From JASHPR01 sp963844655 (GTDB lineage: Bacteria > Actinomycetota > Actinomycetes > Streptosporangiales > Streptosporangiaceae), in contig CAWJPA010000007.1 of assembly GCA_963844655.1 (NCBI GenBank), positions 186,001-250,000 of the forward strand: DNA of 64,000 nucleotides, in the 5' to 3' direction. This document shows, one piece after another, positions 50,743-57,214 of this stretch. Within the stretch, counting starts at the first letter, position 1. Every line of letters begins with the position of its first letter. The position numbers and the translations under genes were made by a program. A model generated the notes under the pieces. That model saw only the letters and a program-made list of their open reading frames with translations. It was not told the DNA's origin and made no database searches.

Positions 50743-51501
50743 TCAGGCTTCGGGGCGCGACGGCGGCTTGCCGCCGACCCGCATAACGATCTCGGTGGCG
50801 AGATCGCGGAGCTTCATATTGCGGTTATTGGAGGCCCGGCTCAGCGTCGCGAACGCCTGGTCGGCATCGCAGCGCGACTCCGCCATCACGATGCCGATCG
50901 CCTGATCGATGACGGCCCGGGACCGCAGGGCATGCTCGAGCTGGGCGGCCAGGTCCCTGGCCCCGGAGTAGCGGCCGACCACCACGATGGCGGCCGCGGC
51001 GGGCACGGTGAACAGCGAAATCAGTTCTTCATCGAGCTGACTGAACCCGTCGGGCGAACGGCTGGACAGGTTCAGCGCCCCCAGCCGCCGCCCCGCCAGG
51101 CCCAGGCCGGCGGACAGGTAGCTGTGCAAGCCCATCTCCTCGGCCAGGCTGGTGAAATCTGGCCACCGCTGTTCCGCCTCCTCCAGGGTCCAGCGGTTGA
51201 TCTGCTGGCGCCGGGCGGCGTCCAGGCACGGTCCGTCATGCAGCACGTACTGGCGGCGGTCGAGCTCGAAGGTCTTGTCGTCGGTGGCCACGATGGTGCT
51301 CGGCCGGTCCTGGTCGTCGAAAACCGTGACGCTGGCCGCATCGCACCCGGGGACCGAGCGGAGCACGAGCCCGAGGATGCTGGCCAGGATGTCGCGGACC
51401 GATTCGCTCTCGGTCAGCGTCTGGGCCAGCTCGGTGAGGGACCCGATGACATCCTCATACCGCTCGCCGAGCGCGAGACCGGGTGATTTGTCGTTTGTCA
51501 C
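50743..51501 (-). CDS. GAF-ANTAR domain regulator
   Basis: 252 residues: an N-terminal GAF domain (about 20-170) and a C-terminal ANTAR RNA-binding domain. The GAF part includes the signature GPCLDAARRQQINRWTLEEA. The ANTAR helices read LRSRAVIDQAIGIVMAES then DADQAFATLSRASNNRNMKL. ANTAR proteins bind paired hairpins in RNA to prevent termination; the GAF domain would sense a ligand or redox state. GTG start. A SigB/SigF-like promoter (51511-51534, minus) ends nine bases before it, so it is probably a stress-induced gene. Confidence 0.93.
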   Translation of the reverse strand: MTNDKSPGLALGERYEDVIGSLTELAQTLTESESVRDILASILGLVLRSVPGCDAASVTVFDDQDRPSTIVATDDKTFELDRRQYVLHDGPCLDAARRQQINRWTLEEAEQRWPDFTSLAEEMGLHSYLSAGLGLAGRRLGALNLSSRSPDGFSQLDEELISLFTVPAAAAIVVVGRYSGARDLAAQLEHALRSRAVIDQAIGIVMAESRCDADQAFATLSRASNNRNMKLRDLATEIVMRVGGKPPSRPEA

Positions 51502-51510
51502 CGCTTCAAG

Positions 51511-51534
51511 CTACCCACGGCCACGACTTGAAAC
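51511..51534 (-). promoter_or_regulatory. SigB/SigF-type promoter candidate
   Basis: On the minus strand GTTT (51534-51531), 14 bases, GGGTAG (51516-51511). Nine bases then separate it from the GTG of the GAF-ANTAR gene, so the transcript would have a very short leader. Same spacing as at 13586-13609 and 54397-54420. Confidence 0.65.
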
Positions 51535-51739
51535 CGGCCGGTGCTCCTGGCCAGGCTCGCCGCGAGGAGCGGCCGGGCCGAGCGGGCGGTCGCTGGTAAA
51601 CTTGCAAACCGTAGCTTGCGGCCAGATCGGCATGGTGCCGCCGAGGTGACAAATCGGAAGTCGCCGCTGCCTGGCATTATGGCGTGGCTGGATGCTCGTG
51701 GCGCGCCCGGCCCGTCGCAGCAAGCGATGATGGTGCCTG

Positions 51740-52186
51740 ATGGAACGTGATACGGCGTGGCCCTCTGCCGACGGCCAGCTTGATGTGAGCTCCGCAGAGA
51801 CGGGGCTGACCGTGCTGCTGGAGGCGTGCGAGCGTGCGGTGGAGGAACTGGGGTCAGCGGTTCCGCCTGCCCAGATGCGGGCTCTGATGATCATTGACAG
51901 GACCGGGAGCCTGAACCTGAGCAGGCTGGCGGCGGCCCTGGGCGCGTCGGCCTCGGCGACGAGCAGGCTCTGCGACCGGATGCAGGCCGCTGGCCTGATG
52001 ACCAGGGACCGCGCCGCCGCGAGCCGCCGGGAGATCGTGCTGCTGCCTACCGAGTCGGGGCGGCGCCTGGCGCAGTGGGTCCAGGGCCGGCGCCGGGCCG
52101 CGCTCAGCGACGTGCTGCAGACGATGAGCCCGAGCAGCCGCGAGGCGCTGGTGCAGGGACTCAAAGAGATCGCCGAGTTGGACTAG
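51740..52186 (+). CDS. MarR-family regulator (paralogue 1)
   Basis: 148-residue winged-helix protein. The N-terminal part LDVSSAETGLTVLLEACERA is followed by a recognition region NLSRLAAALGASASATSRLC, DRMQAAGLMTRDRAAASRRE and a wing. It is highly similar throughout to the protein at 52917 (roughly three quarters identical by eye), so the two arose by duplication. Its last 26 bases overlap the convergent gene at 52161. The ribosome site before ATG 51740 is weak. Confidence 0.87.
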   Translation: MERDTAWPSADGQLDVSSAETGLTVLLEACERAVEELGSAVPPAQMRALMIIDRTGSLNLSRLAAALGASASATSRLCDRMQAAGLMTRDRAAASRREIVLLPTESGRRLAQWVQGRRRAALSDVLQTMSPSSREALVQGLKEIAELD

Positions 52187-52646
52187 CGCGGCCGGGCGCT
52201 GCCTCCGGGCTGGAGAATCCCCGTCGCAGGCGCAGTGCGGCGTGCCGCTGCTGGGCCCGTTCGGCGGGGATGCCGAGGATCGCGGCGATGACGTCCCAGC
52301 TGAGATCCACCTGCTGGGCCACGTCGAGGAGCCCAGTCTCCAGGCGGTCGAGGTGGAGCCGCAGCTCGGAGAGCACGACCAGCCCGGCCCCCACGTCAAT
52401 CGCGTCGGCCGGGGGCACGCTGCCCGCCCCCGCCATGTCGAGCACCGCGCCGACGGCCCGGAGGTCGTCAACCGGCTGGGCCGACATCCCGTCGGGATCA
52501 TGGGCCGCGCTCAGAGCCTGGCGGGCGGCCAGCCGGAGCCTCGCGCTGTCCACCACACCCGGGTCGGGCGCGGGAATCTCCTCCAGGATCGCCACGGGGC
52601 TTTTCATGCCCGGGACGGGACCGCAACTGGCCTCGTCGTCGGGCAT
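52161..52646 (-). CDS. Conserved hypothetical protein with helix-turn-helix-like end
   Basis: 161 residues. The core is helical (VDSARLRLAARQALSAAHDP, VVLSELRLHLDRLETGLLDV) and ends in QQVDLSWDVIAAILGIPAER, which reads like the start of a helix-turn-helix. I do not know its function. GGGAG six bases before the ATG supports the start. It lies between the two MarR paralogues on the opposite strand and overlaps the end of the first. Confidence 0.65.
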   Translation of the reverse strand: MPDDEASCGPVPGMKSPVAILEEIPAPDPGVVDSARLRLAARQALSAAHDPDGMSAQPVDDLRAVGAVLDMAGAGSVPPADAIDVGAGLVVLSELRLHLDRLETGLLDVAQQVDLSWDVIAAILGIPAERAQQRHAALRLRRGFSSPEAAPGRASPTRRSL

Positions 52647-52916
52647 GGCTGGCTCCCTGCTGTCACTGGTGACATGGGTAGCCTCGCTGCCGGACTACGT
52701 CCGCGGCGCACGCCGCGGCAGTCAGTATGGCCGAGGCGACTGCCCCGGTCAACGCGCGACCTGCGGGCCGCGTTGGGCTGGCGAATGTCAGCCGGGTTGC
52801 GGACGGGCCGCCGAAAGTCCGTTAGGAGCCAGCAATATCGGGCAGCGACATTGTTATGACTGGCTCAAGGCGCACTGCCGTGCTGGCTCCGTCGCTGAGA
52901 GTAACGATGATGCCCC

Positions 52917-53402
52917 ATGGGGGGTGACGCCGCCTGGCCCGCTGCCGACGGTCCCCTCGATGTCAGCTCGGCGGAGACGGGGCTGGCCGTGCTGCTGGAG
53001 TCGTGTGAGAAGGCAGTGGAGGACCTCGGCTCCTCGGTGCCGCCGGCGCAGCTGCGCGCACTGCTGATCATCGGCCGTACCGGAAGCCTGAACCTGAGCA
53101 TGCTGGCCGGGGCGCTGGGCGCGTCCGCGTCGGCGGCGAGCAGGCTGTGTGACCGGATGCAGGCCGCTGGCTTGCTGACGCGCGGCCGGGCGGCCGCGAG
53201 CCGGCGCGAGATTGTGCTGCTGCCCACCGAGACCGGCCGGAAGCTGGCGGACTGGGTCCGGAGCAGGCGCCGCGCCGTGCTGGGCGATGTGCTGCAGGCG
53301 ATGAGCCCGGGCGGCCGCGACGCGCTGGTGCGCGGGCTGCGCGAGCTAGCCGACGAGACCGGCTGTCTGGACCTGCCCGGGAATTCGGCCGCAGCGTCGT
53401 AG
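52917..53402 (+). CDS. MarR-family regulator (paralogue 2)
   Basis: 161-residue duplicate of the 51740 gene, differing mostly in the termini and conserved in the DNA-contacting helix (NLSMLAGALGASASAASRLC) and in the AAASRREIVLLPTE wing. It has a longer C-terminal tail (ETGCLDLPGNSAAAS). It precedes the sigma-factor gene by 68 bases on the same strand. Such short MarR-like proteins beside stress sigma genes may modulate their expression; this is inference. Confidence 0.88.
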   Translation: MGGDAAWPAADGPLDVSSAETGLAVLLESCEKAVEDLGSSVPPAQLRALLIIGRTGSLNLSMLAGALGASASAASRLCDRMQAAGLLTRGRAAASRREIVLLPTETGRKLADWVRSRRRAVLGDVLQAMSPGGRDALVRGLRELADETGCLDLPGNSAAAS

Positions 53403-53470
53403 CGGGGGTCACAATCCCGCTGGTGACCTGCAGGGTTGCCATACGGAAACAATCGTGAGAGCCTTTCCTC

Positions 53471-54346
53471 ATGGAAACACTTTCTATGGAGAAAGTTTCT
53501 GCCGGGACCACGGTGCTCCTGCCGCCCGTTCCGGAAGACAGGACGGCCGGGGATCTGGCTGGCCTCGACGACAGCGAACTGCTGCGCATCGTCCAGTCTC
53601 TGCCGCTGGGCAGCAGCCGCCGCTCCGCCGCGTGCGAGCTGCTGGTGAGCCGTCACCGCAACCTGGTCCGGTCGTGCGTGCTGCGGTACAAGCGCAGCCC
53701 GGAGCCGGTTGAGGACCTGATGCAGGTGGGGTACGTCGGCCTGCTGAAGGCAATCAACAACTTCGATCCCGCCGTGGGCGGCAGCCTGGCCGCCTACGCC
53801 CAGCCGTGCATCTCCGGTGAGATCAAGCGCCACTTCCGCGACAAGCGCTGGCAGGTGCACGTCGAGCGCTCGGTGCAGGAGCTGGTGCTGAAGGTCCGCG
53901 ACGCCACTCGCGACCTGACCCAGCAGCTCGGCCATGAGCCGGAGGACGCGGAGCTGACCAAGCTGCTGAACATCAGCGACGACGACCTGCGCGAGGCCCG
54001 GCGGGCGGACCTGGTCTTCCAGCCCGCGTCGCTGGACGCCCCGGTCGCGGGCCAGCCGGAGACCGCCAGCCTGGCCGACGTGCTCGGCGAGGACGACCCG
54101 CAGGTGGAGCACACGCTCGACATGGAGGCGGTGTACGCACACTGGGGCGAGCTGCCCCGGCGTGAGCAGCGGATCCTGCTGCTGCGCTTCTACGGTGACA
54201 TGACCCAGGCCGAGATCGGCGAGCAGCTCGGCATCTCCCAGATGCACGTTTCCCGGCTGCTGGCCCATGCACTCGGCCACCTGCGCCAGCGCCTGCTCGA
54301 CGCCGAGGACGACGTGGCTGCCCCCACGCTGGCTCGCGCTAGCTGA
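53471..54346 (+). CDS. RNA polymerase sigma factor, SigB/SigF/SigG family
   Basis: 291-residue group 3 sigma factor. Region 2 is clear: VSRHRNLVRSCVLRYKRS, VEDLMQVGYVGLLKAINNFD, then ISGEIKRHFRDKRWQVHV. Region 3 follows (TRDLTQQLGHEPEDAEL). Region 4 holds REQRILLLRFYGDMTQAEIG with helix-turn-helix GISQMHVSRLLAHALGHLR. The family directs general stress and osmotic responses and sporulation in actinomycetes. ATG 53471 is taken; ATG 53486 is an alternative. No anti-sigma gene is adjacent. Promoter-like sites of its expected type precede the Mrp operon (next gene), the GAF-ANTAR gene and the gene at 13620. Confidence 0.95.
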   Translation: METLSMEKVSAGTTVLLPPVPEDRTAGDLAGLDDSELLRIVQSLPLGSSRRSAACELLVSRHRNLVRSCVLRYKRSPEPVEDLMQVGYVGLLKAINNFDPAVGGSLAAYAQPCISGEIKRHFRDKRWQVHVERSVQELVLKVRDATRDLTQQLGHEPEDAELTKLLNISDDDLREARRADLVFQPASLDAPVAGQPETASLADVLGEDDPQVEHTLDMEAVYAHWGELPRREQRILLLRFYGDMTQAEIGEQLGISQMHVSRLLAHALGHLRQRLLDAEDDVAAPTLARAS

Positions 54347-54396
54347 GGGAAACCCGCCCGGGCTGCGCCTGCGGCCGGCGCTCCGGCCCGCCGGAC

Positions 54397-54420
54397 GTTT
54401 GGCCGCCGCAGCCCGGGTAG
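54397..54420 (+). promoter_or_regulatory. SigB/SigF-type promoter candidate before the Mrp operon
   Basis: GTTT 54397-54400, 14 bases, GGGTAG 54415-54420, then 11 bases to the GTG start of mrpE. The bases around both boxes (cGTTTGG and GCCCGGGTAG) are identical to those of the site at 13585-13609. It suggests direct control of the Mrp operon by a stress sigma factor such as the one encoded immediately upstream. Confidence 0.7.
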
Positions 54421-54431
54421 GGCAGAGCACC

Positions 54432-54941
54432 GTGCCACGGGTAATCGCGCTCTTCTGCTGGGCGCTCCTGACCTGGGAGCTGCTGACCTGGACGCTGACC
54501 CTGGAGCAGGTGCTGTTCGGAGCCGGGATCGCTATGGCGGTCGCGGTGACCCTCGCGCCGCTCGGCGAGGTAGCGGGCCCGTGGCGGCTGCTGACGCCGC
54601 GGCGGCTCGCCGCCACGGCGCGGCTTATCGCCCTGGCGGCGGGCCGAATCGTGACCGCGAACGTGCGGCTGGCCCGGCTGATCTGGGATCCGCGACTGCC
54701 GCTCCGCAGCGGCATGGTGGTCGTACCCACTACGCAGCGGGCCGCTGGCGGGCTGACCGCGGTCGGCCTGGTCACCTCGGTCATCGTGGACAATCAACTG
54801 GTCGACCTCGACCGGAGCCGGATGCGGCTGCAGTACCACGCGGTGGAGGTGCCGCCAGGCGGGCCTGAGCGAAGACGGGAGCAGATCAACGGGCCGGTAG
54901 AGCGTGTGCTGGCCGCGTTCGGCGGGCCAGAACATGACTGA
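54432..54941 (+). CDS. mrpE: Na+/H+ antiporter subunit MrpE
   Basis: 169-residue membrane subunit of a multisubunit Mrp-type cation/proton antiporter. Two hydrophobic segments at the start (VIALFCWALLTWELLTW and VLFGAGIAMAVAVTLA), then the cytoplasmic domain with NVRLARLIWDPRLPLRSGMV and NQLVDLDRSRMRLQYHAVEV, the family's signature. GTG 54432 is chosen because the homology begins directly after it. Its stop overlaps the mrpF ATG by eight bases. First gene of the seven-gene operon to 58962. Confidence 0.9.
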   Translation: MPRVIALFCWALLTWELLTWTLTLEQVLFGAGIAMAVAVTLAPLGEVAGPWRLLTPRRLAATARLIALAAGRIVTANVRLARLIWDPRLPLRSGMVVVPTTQRAAGGLTAVGLVTSVIVDNQLVDLDRSRMRLQYHAVEVPPGGPERRREQINGPVERVLAAFGGPEHD

Positions 54942-55194
54942 GATCTATCTGGCCGTGGCGATCTCCGAGGTGGCGGTGGCGGCGCTGCTGATCGTCCGGC
55001 TGGCGGCCGGGCCGTCAATCTCCGACCGGATCGTCGCGCTGAACACCATCTCGACGCAGGCCGCGCTGGCGGTGGTGTTCTTCGCCGCGTTCGCGGGCCG
55101 GACCATCTACCTGGATGTTGCGCTGTGGCTGGCCTCTTTCAGCTATCTGGGTGCCATTGTCTGGTCGCGTTACCTGGAGCGGGGCCTGCTGTGA
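54934..55194 (+). CDS. mrpF: Na+/H+ antiporter subunit MrpF
   Basis: 86-residue subunit with three membrane helices, typical of MrpF/MnhF: VAALLIVRLAAGPSISDRIV, then LNTISTQAALAVVFFAAFAG and VALWLASFSYLGAIVWSRYL. The AGPSISDR loop is the family hallmark. The start overlaps mrpE by eight bases and its stop overlaps the mrpG GTG (GTGA). Confidence 0.93.
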   Translation: MTEIYLAVAISEVAVAALLIVRLAAGPSISDRIVALNTISTQAALAVVFFAAFAGRTIYLDVALWLASFSYLGAIVWSRYLERGLL

Positions 55195-55577
55195 GAGAAG
55201 TCATCGTTATCGCGCTGGCCGTGATCGGCCTGGCGTTCTCGCTGTCGGGAGCGGTGGGGATTCTCCGGATGCCGGACGTCTACAGCCGGATCCAGTGCTC
55301 GAGCAAGACCATCACCATGGGGGCGCTCCCCGTGTTGATCGCGCTGATCGTCGGGGAAGGGCCGATCAGCGTCTACGGCAGCCGTGCGCTGCTCATCGCG
55401 GTGCTGCTGCTGGTGGTCAACCCGGTCGCTTCTCATGCGCTTGCGCGGGCTGCCTACAAGACCGGTGTGCCCATGTGGCCAGGCGCGGTGACCGATGAGG
55501 TTCGCGCCCAGGCGGCCCCGGACGCGGCGGGCCCACGGCAGGAAAGCCCTGGCGAGCCAGGGAAGACCGGGCCGTGA
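55191..55577 (+). CDS. mrpG: Na+/H+ antiporter subunit MrpG
   Basis: 128-residue subunit with three helices. The family core GAVGILRMPDVYSRIQCSSK and TMGALPVLIALIVGEG are intact; the charged C-terminal 25 residues are not conserved. GTG start overlapping the mrpF stop, and its own stop overlaps the next GTG. Part of the Mrp operon. Confidence 0.92.
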   Translation: MREVIVIALAVIGLAFSLSGAVGILRMPDVYSRIQCSSKTITMGALPVLIALIVGEGPISVYGSRALLIAVLLLVVNPVASHALARAAYKTGVPMWPGAVTDEVRAQAAPDAAGPRQESPGEPGKTGP

Positions 55578-55870
55578 CCGCGTTCTGGGCGCTGGACTAC
55601 CTCATCCTCGCGGTCATCCTGGCTGCCGCGGTGCTCGTGGTCTGGCTGCGCAACCTGAACGGCGCCGTCATGGCCCTGTCCGCCGCAGGAACCATGCTGG
55701 CGCTGCTGTTCGTGGTGCTCGGCGCGCCCGACGTGGCGCACTCCGAGGTCGTGGTCGGGGCGATCGCGCTGCCCGTCCTCTACCTGGTCGCCATCGGCAA
55801 GTCGCGCACCGACGTGTCCGACCGGGCGGAGCTTGATGAGACCGCGGAACACGGCCGTGAACAGCGCTGA
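55574..55870 (+). CDS. DUF4040 (MbhD-like) antiporter subunit, equivalent to MrpA C-terminal part
   Basis: 98 residues, three helices: LDYLILAVILAAAVLVVWLR, GAVMALSAAGTMLALLFVVL and VVVGAIALPVLYLVAIGKSR. GAPDVAHSEVVVG is the DUF4040 signature, found either within the C-terminal part of MrpA or as a separate MbhD-like subunit. Here it is free-standing. GTG start overlapping the mrpG stop; its end overlaps the next gene by 35 bases. Confidence 0.88.
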   Translation: MTAFWALDYLILAVILAAAVLVVWLRNLNGAVMALSAAGTMLALLFVVLGAPDVAHSEVVVGAIALPVLYLVAIGKSRTDVSDRAELDETAEHGREQR

Positions 55871-56849
55871 CCCCGATCACAGGCCGGCTGAGGCCGCCGA
55901 GCACGAGCCCGGGCACCGCCGGTGGCTCGGCGCGGCCCTGACCGCGGGGATGGCCGGTGCCCTGACCGCCGCGATGATCGGCATCCCGCGAGAGCACGCA
56001 CCGCTCTCTGCGGTAGCGCGTTACGCCATGGAGGTGGCCCTGCCCCGGTGGGGGCTGACCGAGCCGGTCAACGAGGTCGTCTACGGCACCCGCGGGTTCG
56101 ATACGTTCGGCGAGACGTTCCTGCTGCTCGCCGCCGTGATCAGCGTGGTGGTGATCGCCCGTTCCGCCGAGCCGCGCCGGGGTTACTTCGGCGAATCGCT
56201 CGCGGGACAGCGGGAGCAGGCCCAGGCCGACCCGGCGGAGCAGGCCGACGCACGCGAGGCGGAGGCCCGGGCGGCCGAACGCCGGGAGCAAGGCGAACCC
56301 GACCCGGGCGATCCGGCCGAGCCGGAAACCCCCGACGCCACCCCGCTGGGCACCCCCGCGCCGGAGACCGCGGACGCCATGACCGTCGTGGTCCGCACCG
56401 CGATCCGGATCGCGCTCCCGGTCCTCGCGGTGGCGGGGCTGTACCTGGTCGCCTGGGGATACTCGCCGGGCGGGGGGTTCCCGGGCGGTGCCGTCATCCT
56501 CGGGGTGCTGCTGCTGGCCTACGCGGGCTTCGGCCGCCGCCGGATCAGCCGGGTGGTCCGGCCCGGGCTGCTCGAGGCCGTCGAGATGGCCGGTGCCGCG
56601 GCCATCATCGTGACCGAGGTCCTCGGCCTGCTGCTGCGCGGCTCGTTCAGCGCGAACTGGCTGCCACTGGCCGCACCGCAGACCATCGTCTCCGGCGGGA
56701 TCGCGCAGCTGTTCTCGGCCAGCGAGCTCATCGAGGTCGGAACCGGCCTGGCGATCGCCGTGTTCGCCCTGATCGGCATGGGTCACGACTGGGCCCCGGA
56801 CGAGCAGGGTGACGACAGCGGCCACGCAGACCGGGGAGGCCGGGCGTGA
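55836..56849 (+). CDS. mrpB: MbhE-MrpB fusion subunit of the antiporter
   Basis: 337 residues fusing two parts. Residues 30-130 contain two helices and VNEVVYGTRGFDTFGETFLL, as in MbhE and the end of MrpA. A charged linker (about 130-190, repeats of Glu/Ala/Asp/Pro) follows. Residues 190-330 are MrpB: GLYLVAWGYSPGGGFPGGAV, with the conserved Gly-rich loop, and four helices. ATG 55836 is preferred to TTG 55833; GGCGGAG lies upstream. It overlaps the preceding gene by 35 bases and mrpC by GTGA. The fusion replaces part of the missing MrpA. Confidence 0.88.
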   Translation: MRPRNTAVNSADPDHRPAEAAEHEPGHRRWLGAALTAGMAGALTAAMIGIPREHAPLSAVARYAMEVALPRWGLTEPVNEVVYGTRGFDTFGETFLLLAAVISVVVIARSAEPRRGYFGESLAGQREQAQADPAEQADAREAEARAAERREQGEPDPGDPAEPETPDATPLGTPAPETADAMTVVVRTAIRIALPVLAVAGLYLVAWGYSPGGGFPGGAVILGVLLLAYAGFGRRRISRVVRPGLLEAVEMAGAAAIIVTEVLGLLLRGSFSANWLPLAAPQTIVSGGIAQLFSASELIEVGTGLAIAVFALIGMGHDWAPDEQGDDSGHADRGGRA

Positions 56850-57214
56850 TACTCGTCAACTACCTGGCGGCGGTCGCGCTGCTCTGCATCGGCCTGTACG
56901 CGGTGCTGACCAGGCGCAACATGGTCAAGATGGTCATGGGGCTGTCCCTGATGGAGGCCGCCACCTACCTGTTCATGATCTCGCTCGCCTACCGGGCCGG
57001 CTCCACCGCGCCCGTACTGCTCAGCCCGCCGCCCGGGAAGACCGCGCAGGACCTGGTTCACGGCAACGTGGCCGACCCGGTGCTGCAGAACTTTTGCCTC
57101 ACGGCCGTGGTCATCGGCGTCGCCGTCACCGCGGTGTTCCTCAGCGTGGTGGTCCGCATCGCGCAGCACTATCGCACGCTGGACGCCGACAAGGTGCGGG
57201 AGCTGCGCGGATGA
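56846..57214 (+). CDS. mrpC: Na+/H+ antiporter subunit MrpC (NuoK-like)
   Basis: 122-residue three-helix subunit homologous to NuoK of respiratory complex I: YLAAVALLCIGLYAVLTRRN, MVKMVMGLSLMEAATYLFMI and the last helix LTAVVIGVAVTAVFLSVVVR. The buried Glu (LMEAATYL) common to MrpC and NuoK is present. GTG start overlapping mrpB; its stop overlaps the mrpD ATG (ATGA). Confidence 0.93.
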   Translation: MILVNYLAAVALLCIGLYAVLTRRNMVKMVMGLSLMEAATYLFMISLAYRAGSTAPVLLSPPPGKTAQDLVHGNVADPVLQNFCLTAVVIGVAVTAVFLSVVVRIAQHYRTLDADKVRELRG

